Source: Gammaproteobacteria bacterium
GTDB lineage: Bacteria > Pseudomonadota > Gammaproteobacteria > Steroidobacterales > Steroidobacteraceae
Reading direction: 5' to 3'
DNA: 64,000 nucleotides
Assembly: GCA_025359205.1 (NCBI GenBank)
Contig: JANYHD010000027.1
Location: 124,001 to 188,000, forward strand
Shown: piece after piece, positions 8,202-15,942 of the stretch
Layout of the letters: the number at the start of each line of letters is the position of its first letter
Numbering within the stretch: position 1 is the first letter of the stretch
Position numbers and translations under genes: made by a program
The notes under the pieces: model-generated
What the model was told of the DNA's origin: nothing
Seen by the model: only the letters and a program-made list of their open reading frames with translations
Databases searched by the model: none

Positions 8202-8666
8202 ATGGCTCACTGGCTGCTCAAGACCGAACCCGACACCTTCGGCATCGACCACCTCGCCGGGGCGCCCAGGCGCACCGCCACCTGGGACGGCGTGCGCAAT
8301 TACCAGGCGCGCAACTTCCTGCGTGACCAGCTGCAACGCGGCGAGCAGGCGTTCCTGTATCACTCGAGCTGCGCGGTGCCCGGCATCGCCGGCATCGTCA
8401 CGGTGACGCGCGCCGCATTTCCAGACCCCACTGCGTTCGACCGCAAAAACGAGCACTTTGACGCTGGCAGCAACCCGGCTGCGCCGCGCTGGTATGCGAT
8501 CAACGTGCAGCTCACGCGCCGCTGCCGACGCATCATCACGCTCGATGAACTGCGCGCGCATGACGAGGGAAAACTGCGCGGCCTCACGTTGCTCCAACGC
8601 GGCAACCGGCTCTCGGTGCAAGCCGTCAGCGATGCTCACTGGCAGTTCATCCTCTCGCTCGAGTGA
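8202..8666 (+). CDS. EVE domain protein (thymocyte nuclear protein 1 family)
   Basis: The 154-residue product is a single EVE domain: it starts AHWLLKTEPDTFGIDHL and contains WDGVRNYQARNFL and the aromatic cage region GEQAFLYHSSCAVPGIAGIVTV. EVE domains are PUA-like folds that bind modified bases in DNA or RNA. The start is three bases after the 5-FCL stop, suggesting cotranscription. A housekeeping RNA-modification reader role is likely but not proven; a defence role as in fused EVE proteins has no support here, since no restriction gene is nearby. Confidence 0.9.
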   Translation: MAHWLLKTEPDTFGIDHLAGAPRRTATWDGVRNYQARNFLRDQLQRGEQAFLYHSSCAVPGIAGIVTVTRAAFPDPTAFDRKNEHFDAGSNPAAPRWYAINVQLTRRCRRIITLDELRAHDEGKLRGLTLLQRGNRLSVQAVSDAHWQFILSLE

Positions 8667-8685
8667 GTGTGAGTGAGTTCACATC

Positions 8686-8718
8686 GACGCGCGCGCGACA
8701 CACGCGCTTGTTTTTTTA
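8686..8718 (+). terminator. Probable intrinsic terminator after the EVE gene
   Basis: A short GC-rich stem (GCGCG around 8689, CGCGC around 8703) is followed by TTGTTTTTTTA at 8708-8718. The stem is only five to six base pairs, but the uninterrupted U-run is convincing. The T-run partly overlaps the next -35 region. Confidence 0.55.
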
Positions 8719-8735
8719 TGTCTCGTGTATATACT
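8708..8735 (+). promoter_or_regulatory. Promoter of the lysine mini-peptide gene
   Basis: TTGTTT (8708-8713) and TATACT (8730-8735) are 16 bases apart, in an AT-rich island inside otherwise very GC-rich sequence. The predicted start is near 8742, giving a leader of about 30 bases that contains TGGAGATC ahead of the mini-peptide ATG. Confidence 0.55.
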
Positions 8736-8771
8736 CCGTCCCCGGACTAACCTGATATATGGAGATCTTTC

Positions 8772-8822
8772 ATGGCTAAGGCAAAGAAGAAGGCCAAGAA
8801 GAAAGCTGCGAAGAAGAAGTAA
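8772..8822 (+). CDS. Sixteen-residue lysine/alanine peptide
   Basis: The open frame encodes MAKAKKKAKKKAAKKK and then TAA: ten lysines and five alanines after the first methionine. GGAG lies eight bases before the ATG. The frame has its own promoter-like element upstream and a strong hairpin downstream, so it looks like an independent small gene. The composition resembles the C-terminal tails of histone H1-like bacterial proteins (AlgP, HctB type) or the lysine-rich tail seen on L17 in this same window. A nucleic-acid-binding or ribosome-associated role is only inference. It could instead be a leader peptide or an mRNA-like sRNA. Confidence 0.55.
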   Translation: MAKAKKKAKKKAAKKK

Positions 8823-8879
8823 GGGCCTTTACTTCAAGGTGAGTGGGAGTCAAATCTCACAAGCCTGATTCAAAGCTGA

Positions 8880-8912
8880 GACTGTGCCCGCGCAAGCGGG
8901 CACAGTCATTTC
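8880..8912 (+). terminator. Perfect 12-bp hairpin between mini-peptide gene and rpiA
   Basis: GACTGTGCCCGC (8880-8891) pairs perfectly with GCGGGCACAGTC (8896-8907) around a GCAA tetraloop and is followed by ATTTCT. It ends the mini-peptide transcript or attenuates read-through into rpiA, whose ATG is 20 bases downstream. The U-run is short, so termination may be partial. Confidence 0.65.
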
Positions 8913-8926
8913 TGGAACTGGAAAAC

Positions 8927-9586
8927 ATGGCACTTTCGGCGCACGAGAAGAAGCAGCAGGCCGCTGCCGCCGCACTCGCGGAGCTGCGCGATGGCATGGT
9001 GCTGGGGGTCGGGACCGGCTCCACCGTCAACGCACTGATCGATCAACTGGGGCCGTGGCAGACCCGGCTGCGCGGCGCCGTTTCCAGTTCGGAGGGCAGC
9101 ACCGCAAAGCTCCGCGCGCTCGGCATCCCGGTGCTCGACCTCAATGAGGTGCCAGACCTGGGTCTCTATATCGACGGCGCCGACGAGGCCAACCCGCGGC
9201 GCGAGCTGATCAAGGGTGGCGGCGCCGCCCTGACGCGCGAGAAGGTCATTGCAGCCGCTGCGAGCCGCTTCATCTGTATCGTCGACGACACCAAGCTGGT
9301 CGACACGCTCGGCCATTTCCCGCTGCCGGTCGAAGTGATACCCATGGCGCGCGAACTCATTGCGCGGCAGCTCATGGCGCTCGGCGGCCGCCCGGTGTGG
9401 CGTGAACGCATCATCACGGACAATGGCAATCAGATACTGGACGTGCATGGCCTGCACATCAGCGACCCGCGTGCGCTCGAGAGCGCGATCAACCAGCTGG
9501 CCGGAGTGGTAACCGTGGGTCTGTTCGCGGCGCGCCCGGCGGACCTGCTGATTGTCGGCACCGACCGCGGTATCCGCACGATCTGA
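8927..9586 (+). CDS. rpiA: Ribose-5-phosphate isomerase A
   Basis: RpiA interconverts ribose 5-phosphate and ribulose 5-phosphate in the pentose phosphate pathway. The 219-residue product shows the family motifs [40 protein letters not shown] (active-site Asp and Lys) and [12 protein letters not shown] chose the ATG at 8927 (MALSAHEKK), which matches normal RpiA length; the frame is open back to a GTG at 8843, but that would translate the hairpin. The gene converges with the persulfide dioxygenase gene. Confidence 0.95.
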   Translation: MALSAHEKKQQAAAAALAELRDGMVLGVGTGSTVNALIDQLGPWQTRLRGAVSSSEGSTAKLRALGIPVLDLNEVPDLGLYIDGADEANPRRELIKGGGAALTREKVIAAAASRFICIVDDTKLVDTLGHFPLPVEVIPMARELIARQLMALGGRPVWRERIITDNGNQILDVHGLHISDPRALESAINQLAGVVTVGLFAARPADLLIVGTDRGIRTI

Positions 9587-9596
9587 AGCCTGCGAC

Positions 9597-10682
9597 CTAG
9601 TCCAGGTCGACGTCCGAGGCGCCTTCTACCGGCAGTCCGGCCGCATGCCAGCGCAGCATGCCGCCGGCCAGGTTCGCGACCTGGCTGAACCCCGCGCGCC
9701 GCAGCACCGTGGTCGCCTGCGCCGAGCGTCCACCGGCGCGGCACACGGTGACGATCGGCCGCGCGTGATCCAGTTGCGCAGCCTGCGCCGCCAGCAATCC
9801 CAGCGGCATGAGCCGCGCGCCCACGATGTGCCCGAGGCCGGCGTCGAACTCGCCCGGCTCACGCACGTCCACCAGCTGCAGCTGCGCGAGGTGCTCGGCG
9901 ACCCACTCGGCGGGCACCTCCCAGTAGCCGGCGAAGGTGAACGCCAGCGGGCCCCAGGTCGGATCGGCATCGCCCGCTGCTACCACCTGCGTGTAACCGC
10001 ACTGGCGGTTGGCGGGCACGGCCACGTCGATCTGCTTGGGATGCGGCAATCCCAGGTGTTCCATGTAGCCGACGAAATCGCTCTCGCTCAGCGCGCCGCC
10101 GAGCCGCGGGTTGAAGGAGCGTTCCTCCGCCACGGACGTGGCGGTGATGCCGCGGTAGTCGTGGCCGGGATAGAGCAGGCAGCTCCCGGGCAGCGTGAAG
10201 ATCTGCTCGTGGATCGAGCGGAACATGACGCCCGCATCGCCGCCCTGGAAATCGGTGCGGCCGCAACCCCGCACCAGCAGGCAATCACCGGTGAAGGCCA
10301 TGGACTCATCGTCAAGCACCAGCGTGATGCACCCGGATGTGTGGCCGGGCGTAGCCCGCACCTGCAGCGCCCTATCGCCACAGGCAATCCCCGCGCCGTG
10401 CTCCACGTAGCGGTCGGCGCGCTCGGCGCCCGAGCGCGCACCGATGATGATCTCGCTCCCGTGCAGCTGCTTCAGGCGCCATGCGGCCGTGACATGATCG
10501 GCATGCACGTGCGTGTCGATGGTGGCGCAGAGCCGGAAGCCGAGCTCGTGCAGCAGCGCGCTGTCGCGCTGTGCCTGCTCGAACACCGGATCTATCAGTA
10601 AAGCTTCGCGCGCTGCTACGTCTGCCAACAGGTACGTATAAGTCGACGAGACCGGATCGAACAGCTGGCGGAAGCAGGACAT
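9597..10682 (-). CDS. Persulfide dioxygenase-rhodanese fusion
   Basis: The 361-residue protein joins an ETHE1-like metallo-beta-lactamase-fold persulfide dioxygenase (about residues 1-240) to a rhodanese domain (about 255-350). Iron/metal motif residues are THVHADH (57-63), H114, D133 in TGD, and H174 in PGHDY. The rhodanese cysteine is C314 in CRAGGRS. The first domain oxidises glutathione persulfide to sulfite and GSH; the second transfers sulfane sulfur. This architecture is known from Burkholderia-type PRF proteins. No other sulfide-oxidation gene is adjacent, so it probably works alone in sulfide or persulfide detoxification. Confidence 0.92.
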   Translation of the reverse strand: MSCFRQLFDPVSSTYTYLLADVAAREALLIDPVFEQAQRDSALLHELGFRLCATIDTHVHADHVTAAWRLKQLHGSEIIIGARSGAERADRYVEHGAGIACGDRALQVRATPGHTSGCITLVLDDESMAFTGDCLLVRGCGRTDFQGGDAGVMFRSIHEQIFTLPGSCLLYPGHDYRGITATSVAEERSFNPRLGGALSESDFVGYMEHLGLPHPKQIDVAVPANRQCGYTQVVAAGDADPTWGPLAFTFAGYWEVPAEWVAEHLAQLQLVDVREPGEFDAGLGHIVGARLMPLGLLAAQAAQLDHARPIVTVCRAGGRSAQATTVLRRAGFSQVANLAGGMLRWHAAGLPVEGASDVDLD

Positions 10683-10685
10683 GGG

Positions 10686-10759
10686 TGGCTGGGGGACTAG
10701 GATTCGAACCTAGGTTAGCGGAGTCAGAGTCCGCGGTCCTACCACTAGACGATCCCCCA
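10686..10759 (-). tRNA. tRNA-Gln (anticodon CTG)
   Basis: The reverse strand gives a full cloverleaf: acceptor TGGGGGA paired with TCCCCCA, discriminator G, and encoded CCA. The anticodon arm GCGGA-CTCTGAC-TCCGC has anticodon CTG reading CAG. The T-arm is CTAGG-TTCGAAT-CCTAG. Length is 74 bases including CCA. It lies downstream of rpsI on the same strand. Confidence 0.95.
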
Positions 10760-10831
10760 CCCGTAACCGAAAGCAATGTAAGCGGCTGTGCCGGGCGGCG
10801 CCCACGAGCGGCGGCGCCCAGCGCCGCGGAC

Positions 10832-11224
10832 TTAACGTTTCGAGTACTGCGGGCCGCGGCGGGCCTTGCGGCGTCCGACCTTCTTGCGCTCGACCTCACG
10901 GGCGTCGCGGGTGACGAAGCCGGCCTGGCGCAGCGGGCCACGCAGCGTCGAATCATATTCCATCAGCGCCCGAGCAATGCCGTGGCGGATGGCGCCGGCC
11001 TGGCCGGTGATGCCGCCGCCGCTGACCTGCACGGTGATGTCGAACTTGGCCGTCATCTCCACCAGCTCGAGCGGTTGGCGCACGATCATCCGGCCCGTCT
11101 CGCGGCCGAAGAATTCGTCGAGCGGACGCTCGTTGACCGTGATCTTGCCGGTGCCGGCCTGCATGTAAACGCGGGCGGTGGAAGTCTTGCGGCGGCCGGT
11201 GCCGTAGTCGGGTGAAACTGCCAT
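10832..11224 (-). CDS. rpsI: 30S ribosomal protein uS9
   Basis: The 130-residue protein contains the S9 core ([39 protein letters not shown]) and the basic C-terminus ending QYSKR that reaches the P-site tRNA. The start [10 protein letters not shown] at 11224 is 16 bases after rplM; a longer frame would enter rplM. The rplM-rpsI pair is conserved across bacteria. Confidence 0.97.
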   Translation of the reverse strand: MAVSPDYGTGRRKTSTARVYMQAGTGKITVNERPLDEFFGRETGRMIVRQPLELVEMTAKFDITVQVSGGGITGQAGAIRHGIARALMEYDSTLRGPLRQAGFVTRDAREVERKKVGRRKARRGPQYSKR

Positions 11225-11240
11225 GGGCTGATCCTGGTGC

Positions 11241-11669
11241 TTACAGTGCGAGCGGTTTGGGTTGCTGGGCGACGTGCGGATGTTCCCCGCCCGCGAACAC
11301 ATGGAGCTTGCGGTAAATGTTCCGGCCCAGGGTGTTCTTCGGCAGCATGCCCTTGATGGCGAACTGCAGCGCGCGCTCCGGGTGCTCCTTGAGGAGCTTG
11401 CCGAGCGAGATCGTCTTCAGGTTGCCCAGATACCCGGTGTGATGGTGGTACATCTTGTCGTCGAGCTTGTTGCCGGTCACGGCAATCTTGCCGGCGTGCA
11501 GCACCACGATGTGATCGCCCATGTTCACGTGCGGGCTGTAGTCCGCCTTGTGCTTGCCGCGAAGGCGGTGGGCAATCTGGGTGGCCAGTCGGCCCAGCGT
11601 CTTGCCGCTGGCGTCGACCACGTACCAGTCGCCGCGTACGGTCGACGGATTGGCGAATATCGTCTTCAT
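11241..11669 (-). CDS. rplM: 50S ribosomal protein uL13
   Basis: The 142-residue product ([11 protein letters not shown]) has exactly the E. coli L13 length and motifs [38 protein letters not shown] and [18 protein letters not shown]. It is the first gene of the rplM-rpsI operon. The 84-base leader upstream can fold into a hairpin; L13 is known in E. coli to repress its own operon by binding the leader mRNA, so the same may hold here. Confidence 0.97.
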   Translation of the reverse strand: MKTIFANPSTVRGDWYVVDASGKTLGRLATQIAHRLRGKHKADYSPHVNMGDHIVVLHAGKIAVTGNKLDDKMYHHHTGYLGNLKTISLGKLLKEHPERALQFAIKGMLPKNTLGRNIYRKLHVFAGGEHPHVAQQPKPLAL

Positions 11670-11696
11670 GATGCTTACAAAAACTCCAAATCCCAA

Positions 11697-11728
11697 GCCG
11701 CCGGGCGGGTCCAAAAGGACCCTGCGGC
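11697..11728 (-). promoter_or_regulatory. Hairpin in the rplM mRNA leader
   Basis: On the minus strand GGGTCC-TTTT-GGACCC forms a perfect six-pair stem (11722 to 11707), extended by an outer GCCGC/GCGGC stem (11728-11724 with 11701-11697). It sits between the predicted rplM transcription start near 11753 and the rplM ATG at 11669. It is a candidate autoregulatory site for L13. Confidence 0.45.
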
Positions 11729-11759
11729 GCCATGGTTCTTCCCGAAAAATGGGCGCGGA

Positions 11760-11788
11760 AGTGTACTGAAGGCCCCTGCGCTTTGCAA
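11760..11788 (-). promoter_or_regulatory. Promoter of the rplM-rpsI operon
   Basis: Read on the minus strand, TTGCAA (11788-11783) and TACACT (11765-11760) are 17 bases apart. The predicted start near 11753 leaves a leader of about 84 bases. Confidence 0.55.
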
Positions 11789-11842
11789 AGCGGCGGTCGA
11801 CCCCTACCGGACCCCAAGGGGGCAGGTAACCTGACAGCTCTA

Positions 11843-11848
11843 TATAGT
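11843..11848 (+). promoter_or_regulatory. -10 element six bases before the coq7 ATG
   Basis: TATAGT at 11843-11848 is followed by AGGGCC and the ATG at 11855. This is the same six-base spacing as at the zapB-like gene, suggesting a leaderless coq7 mRNA. A good -35 is not visible, so confidence is moderate. Confidence 0.45.
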
Positions 11849-11854
11849 AGGGCC

Positions 11855-12499
11855 ATGGAACGGCCCCAGGCCCCGATTCTGAGCGTCGATAGCCTGCTGC
11901 AGGCGGCTGATAACGCCCTGCGGGCGCTATTTGCCCCCGCCGTGGCCCAGCGCGAGGCCCCGGACCTGCCGGACCCCACCCCCCTGGGGGAAAGCGACCG
12001 CCGGCACGTGGCGGGCCTGATGCGCGTAAACCATGCCGGTGAGATCGCCGCGCAGGCCCTCTACCATGGCCAGGCCCTCCTGGCCCGCTCCCCCGCCACC
12101 CGCGAATTCCTGCTGCGCGCCGCCGCCGAGGAAGGCGACCACCTGGCTTGGTGCGAGCGCAGGCTCATGGAACTGGGTGAGCGCACCAGCCTGCTCAATC
12201 CGCTGTGGTACGCCGGTTCCTTTGCCATCGGCGCGGGCGCGGCGGCACTCAGCGACCGCTTGAGCCTGGGCTTCGTGGCCGAGACCGAGCGGCAGGTCGA
12301 AGGCCATCTGGCAGAACATCTCGACCGCCTGCCGGCTGCGGACTTGCGCAGTCGGCGCATCCTCGAAACCATGCAGCGCGACGAGGTCGCGCACGCACAT
12401 GCGGCTCGCTCCCGCGGGGCCAGCGAATTGCCGCCGCTGGTGCGTATCGGGATGAAAATGACCTCGCAGCTGATGACTCGCCTCGCCTACTGGATCTGA
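11855..12499 (+). CDS. coq7: Diiron demethoxyubiquinone monooxygenase Coq7
   Basis: Coq7 carries out the C6 hydroxylation of ubiquinone biosynthesis, the step done by UbiF in E. coli. The 214-residue protein has the diiron ligand set of the ferritin-like fold: E63 (NHAGEIAA), E93 and H96 (EEGDH), E145 (ETERQ), E177 and H180 (RDEVAH). I chose the ATG at 11855 ([10 protein letters not shown]); the frame is open upstream to 11732 without support. Together with UbiH and the UbiI-type enzyme at 2.2-4.8 kb it would complete the set of oxygen-dependent hydroxylases. Confidence 0.95.
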   Translation: MERPQAPILSVDSLLQAADNALRALFAPAVAQREAPDLPDPTPLGESDRRHVAGLMRVNHAGEIAAQALYHGQALLARSPATREFLLRAAAEEGDHLAWCERRLMELGERTSLLNPLWYAGSFAIGAGAAALSDRLSLGFVAETERQVEGHLAEHLDRLPAADLRSRRILETMQRDEVAHAHAARSRGASELPPLVRIGMKMTSQLMTRLAYWI

Positions 12500-12500
12500 T

Positions 12501-12523
12501 GCCTGCATAAAAACCTTGCAGGC
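12501..12523 (+). terminator. Weak hairpin after coq7
   Basis: GCCTGCA (12501-12507) pairs with TGCAGGC (12517-12523) just after the coq7 stop. No T-run follows, so it may protect the 3' end more than terminate. Confidence 0.3.
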
Positions 12524-12551
12524 AGCGGGACTTATGTAATAAAAAGCGGGA

Positions 12552-13352
12552 ATGAACCACCTCTCACGGGAACAAAGCGCAAGCCCTATGGAAGAGAATG
12601 TCAGAGCATTGAGCGACATTCCGGCTATCAACCGGTTCCTCAGTTATTGCCGGGTACGGACCGTACCCTCGAAAACCGTGCTTATCCATGCCGGCGACCT
12701 GCCCGACGTCCTCTACTACGTCATCAGTGGCTCGGTGGAAGTGATGATCGAGGACGAGGAAGGCAACGAGATGGTGCTGGCCTACCTCAACAAGGGCCAG
12801 TTCTTCGGCGAAATGGGCCTGTTCTACGAACAGCCCACGCGCAGCGCCTGGGTGCGTACCCGCAGCGCCTGCGAGCTCGCCGAGATGACCTACCCGCGCT
12901 TCCGCCAGGTCGCGACCGAGAGCCCCGGCCTGATCTTCGAGCTCGCCACGCAGCTGGCGACGCGCCTCGATCGCACCAACCGCAAGCTCGGCGACCTCGC
13001 CTTCGTTGACGTCACCGGCCGCGTGGCGCACGCCATCATGGACCTGTGCAACGAGCCGGACGCGATGACGCATCCCGAGGGCATGCAGATCAAGGTCTCG
13101 CGCCAGGAACTCTCGCGCCTGATCGGCTGCTCGCGTGAGATGGCCGGGCGCGTGCTCAAGGTGCTCGAGGAACAGGGCCTGCTGCGGGCCACCGGCAAGA
13201 CCATCGTCGTGTTCAACGCGCGGCCGAAAATGAAGACCCGGCCCGTGGTGATTCCCGCCAAGGGCAGTGGCGCCGCCGCGGCACCACGTCCGATGGCCGC
13301 CAGCGTCCCCGTCGTCGATGACGACGATGATGACGAGGACGACGAAGAGTGA
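12552..13352 (+). CDS. Crp/Vfr-type cAMP-responsive regulator with acidic C-terminal tail
   Basis: The product is a dimeric transcription regulator. It has an N-terminal cyclic-nucleotide domain (about residues 20-140) with GEMGLF (G86, E87), RSAW (R97, S98) and T142 at the cAMP-contact positions of E. coli Crp. The DVTGRVAHAI hinge helix and a helix-turn-helix (about 183-203, VSRQELSRLIGCSREMAGRVLK) are nearly identical to Crp/Vfr. Beyond the normal end (GKTIVVFNAR, about 224) there are about 42 extra residues: a Pro/Ala linker and a run of eleven Asp/Glu (256-266). The start at 12552 is uncertain; MEENVRALSD at 12588 is an alternative. It is not next to any obvious target operon. Confidence 0.9.
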   Translation: MNHLSREQSASPMEENVRALSDIPAINRFLSYCRVRTVPSKTVLIHAGDLPDVLYYVISGSVEVMIEDEEGNEMVLAYLNKGQFFGEMGLFYEQPTRSAWVRTRSACELAEMTYPRFRQVATESPGLIFELATQLATRLDRTNRKLGDLAFVDVTGRVAHAIMDLCNEPDAMTHPEGMQIKVSRQELSRLIGCSREMAGRVLKVLEEQGLLRATGKTIVVFNARPKMKTRPVVIPAKGSGAAAAPRPMAASVPVVDDDDDDEDDEE

Positions 13353-13359
13353 TTGAGCC

Positions 13360-13378
13360 GCGCCGCCTCGCGCGGCGC
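13360..13378. terminator. GC hairpin between convergent crp-like and rpe genes
   Basis: GCGCCGC (13360-13366) and GCGGCGC (13372-13378) can pair around a five-base loop. The site lies between two convergent stops, so it could act in both directions. No T-run is present. Confidence 0.3.
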
Positions 13379-13383
13379 GCACA

Positions 13384-14064
13384 TCAGCGCCCGGCGTTGC
13401 CGGTGGCGATACCCTCGCGCAGCGCGCGGATGGTCGCCGCGTAGTCCTTCGCGCCAAAGATCGCCGAGCCCGCGACGAAGGTATCGGCACCGGCGCGCGC
13501 CACGGCGGCGATGTTCTCGGACTTGATGCCGCCGTCCACTTCCACCCGTATCTCGCGCCCGAGCGCGCGCACGCGCTCGCGCACCGCGGCAATCTTCGGC
13601 AGCACGCCCGGGATAAATTGCTGGCCGCCGAAGCCGGGATTAACCGACATCAGCAGCACCAGATCGAGCTTGTCGAGCGTGTAGTCGAGCCACTCGAGTG
13701 GCGTGGCCGGGTTGAACACCAGTCCCGGTCGGCAGCCCTGCTCGCGTATCAGCGCAATCGTGCGGTCGACATGTTCGCTGGCTTCGGGGTGAAAGCTGAT
13801 GTATGTAGCGCCGGCGCGCGCGAAATCCGGCACGATGCGATCGACCGGCTTCACCATCAGGTGCACGTCGATCGGCGCCTTGACACCGTGCTTGCGCAGC
13901 GCCTCGCAGACCAGCGGCCCGATCGTCAGGTTCGGCACGTAGTGGTTGTCCATCACGTCGAAGTGCACGAGGTCGGCTCCGGCGGCCAGCACGGCGTCGA
14001 CTTCGGCACCGAGCCGCGCGAAATCGGCGGACAGGATCGAGGGTGCAATCCAGGGAGAGGCCAT
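13384..14064 (-). CDS. rpe: Ribulose-phosphate 3-epimerase
   Basis: Rpe interconverts ribulose 5-phosphate and xylulose 5-phosphate. The 226-residue TIM-barrel has the expected motifs [51 protein letters not shown] and VDGGI. No Shine-Dalgarno sequence precedes the ATG; instead TAAACT lies seven bases upstream, so this may be another leaderless gene. It is 27 bases from djlA on the same strand. Confidence 0.95.
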   Translation of the reverse strand: MASPWIAPSILSADFARLGAEVDAVLAAGADLVHFDVMDNHYVPNLTIGPLVCEALRKHGVKAPIDVHLMVKPVDRIVPDFARAGATYISFHPEASEHVDRTIALIREQGCRPGLVFNPATPLEWLDYTLDKLDLVLLMSVNPGFGGQQFIPGVLPKIAAVRERVRALGREIRVEVDGGIKSENIAAVARAGADTFVAGSAIFGAKDYAATIRALREGIATGNAGR

Positions 14065-14091
14065 GCGTTTCAGTTTACTTGAGCGGAGCGT

Positions 14092-14937
14092 TCAGCGCAT
14101 GCCGCGCGCGGCGCGCACCAGTTCGTAGGCCGCCTGGATCTGCTGCGTGCGCTCCTTGGCACGCTCGAGCATGGACTCGGGCAGGCCGTTCGCCTGCAAC
14201 TTGTCCGGGTGATTGCGGCTCATCTGGCGGCGGTAGGCCTTGACCACCTGTGCGTCGCTGGCGCCGGCGCTGGTCTCGAGCAACACATACGCCTGGCGCA
14301 ACTGGTCGGCACTGGCCTGCGCCGACCCGCCGGCACCGCCGCCATTGCCGCCCGCATAGCCACCCGCATAACCACCCGCGCCGGCCGTGGCGCCACCGCT
14401 CATGCGCCAGCGCATCAGCGTTTCCAGCCGCGCGAAGTCGTCGCTGGCCAGGCCGAGATAATTCGCGGCGCGCAGCAGCCGCGCGCGTGGCCGCGCGCTC
14501 AAGCCGTTGCCGGCGAGCGTGGCCTGCAGCTGGATCTCCATGAAGAACTGCGCCAGCTGCGGATAGGCCCGCAGCAGTGGCCGCAGTTCGGCGAGCGCGC
14601 CGTCAAGGGAAAAATCCGGCTGCTTGCCCTCGTTGAAGAATCCGATGGCCTGGCGCACCTGCTCCGGGCTCAGCCGGAGCGCCGCCATCACCGCGCGCGC
14701 CGCCGCGATCTCCTGCTCCGACACGCGTCCGTCCGCCTTGGCGACATGGCCCATGACGCGGAACACGGCCGGGAAATACAGCTCGTGCACGCGCGCGGCG
14801 CTGTCCGCGCCGAGCTCGCCGCGCGGTCCCTCACCGCCGTCGAACTGATGGCCGACGACCAGCCCGAGCGCCGCGCCGACGGGGCCGCCGAGCCACATTC
14901 CCAGGGCCGCGCCAATGAGCTTGCCGTTCCAGTTCAT
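14092..14937 (-). CDS. djlA: Membrane-anchored co-chaperone DjlA
   Basis: DjlA is a type III-membrane J protein that stimulates DnaK. The 281-residue product has an N-terminal hydrophobic glycine-rich segment (GAALGMWLGGPVGAALGLVVGH), a TerB-like central domain (about 45-165), a Gly-rich linker (GGATAGAGGYAGGYAGGNGGG) and a C-terminal J domain with HPD in SRNHPDKLQ. The start MNWNGKLIGA at 14937 fits the E. coli length of about 271; a longer frame to 15096 would run into purC. Confidence 0.93.
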   Translation of the reverse strand: MNWNGKLIGAALGMWLGGPVGAALGLVVGHQFDGGEGPRGELGADSAARVHELYFPAVFRVMGHVAKADGRVSEQEIAAARAVMAALRLSPEQVRQAIGFFNEGKQPDFSLDGALAELRPLLRAYPQLAQFFMEIQLQATLAGNGLSARPRARLLRAANYLGLASDDFARLETLMRWRMSGGATAGAGGYAGGYAGGNGGGAGGSAQASADQLRQAYVLLETSAGASDAQVVKAYRRQMSRNHPDKLQANGLPESMLERAKERTQQIQAAYELVRAARGMR

Positions 14938-14977
14938 GCCTTGCTTTGCTTGACCCCGCCGCCGGCCGGGCGGCAAG

Positions 14978-15931
14978 ATGCGCGCCCGCGCGCCTAAACC
15001 GCTATGGTACCTGAGCTTGGCCACCGCACCCGCCACCGTCCATGAGACTGCGTTGCGTTCACTTCCGCTCATCCACCGCGGCAAGGTGCGCGACATCTAC
15101 GCCGTGGACGACGGACATCTGCTGATCGTCACCACCGACCGGCTCAGTGCCTTCGACGTGGTGCTGCCCGATCCGATCCCGGGCAAGGGGCGCGTGCTGC
15201 ACCAGGTCTCGGATTTCTGGTTCGACCAGACAGCGCACATCATCCGCAATCATCGCAGCGGGCGGGGCCTTGCCGAAGTCATCACCGACCCGGCTGAGCT
15301 GGCGCTGCTCGAAGGGCGCGCGGCCATCTTCAAGCGGCTGGACGCGCTGCCGATCGAGGCCGTGGTGCGCGGCTACTTGTCGGGTTCAGGCTGGAAGGAC
15401 TACAAGAAGTCAGGCGCCATCTGCGGCATCGCACTACCCGCGGGACTGCGCCTCGCCGACGCGCTGCCCGAGCCGATCTTCACGCCGGCGACCAAGGCGG
15501 CCGCGGGCGCCCACGACGAGAACATCGATTTTGCCGCAGTCGAAGCGCTGGTCGGTGCGGCGCGCGCGCGCGAAGTGCGCGCGCGGGCGATCGCGATCTA
15601 CCGGCACGCTGCGGCCCACGCGCGTGCGCGCGGCATCATCATCGCGGACACCAAGTTCGAATTTGGCGTCGATCGCGACGGCGCGCTGACTCTGATCGAT
15701 GAAGTGCTGACGCCCGATTCCAGCCGCTTCTGGCCCGCCGACACCTGGCAGCCTGGCGACAGTCCGCCCTCCTTCGACAAGCAGTACGTGCGCGACTACC
15801 TGGAAACGCTGAACTGGGACAAGCGCGCACCCGGCCCGCGCCTGCCCGCGGCCGTGATCACGCGCACCGCCGGAAAATACGCCGAAGCGCTGGCGCGCCT
15901 GACCGGGCCGGCGTTGACCGCCGCAGCCTGA
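14978..15931 (+). CDS. purC: Phosphoribosylaminoimidazole-succinocarboxamide synthase
   Basis: PurC joins CAIR and aspartate in purine synthesis. The 317-codon frame contains [17 protein letters not shown] (ATP site), [39 protein letters not shown] and [14 protein letters not shown]. The length matches the longer PurC form. The start is uncertain: ATG 14978 has no clear ribosome site, and a TTG at 15017 eight bases after TATGGT would give a product starting [10 protein letters not shown]. It diverges from djlA. purE and purK lie 7 kb away, so the pur genes are scattered. Confidence 0.93.
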   Translation: MRARAPKPLWYLSLATAPATVHETALRSLPLIHRGKVRDIYAVDDGHLLIVTTDRLSAFDVVLPDPIPGKGRVLHQVSDFWFDQTAHIIRNHRSGRGLAEVITDPAELALLEGRAAIFKRLDALPIEAVVRGYLSGSGWKDYKKSGAICGIALPAGLRLADALPEPIFTPATKAAAGAHDENIDFAAVEALVGAARAREVRARAIAIYRHAAAHARARGIIIADTKFEFGVDRDGALTLIDEVLTPDSSRFWPADTWQPGDSPPSFDKQYVRDYLETLNWDKRAPGPRLPAAVITRTAGKYAEALARLTGPALTAAA

Positions 15932-15942
15932 GGCAGACCCGC

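Noticed and set aside
10760-10831. Terminator after rpsI
   Set aside because: The segment has two copies of a GGGCGCCGCC repeat but no clear stem with a U-run, so I could not support a terminator.
14941-15060. Possible riboswitch or PurR site before purC
   Set aside because: No purine-riboswitch-like fold or PurR-type ACGCAAACGTNNCGT palindrome is visible.
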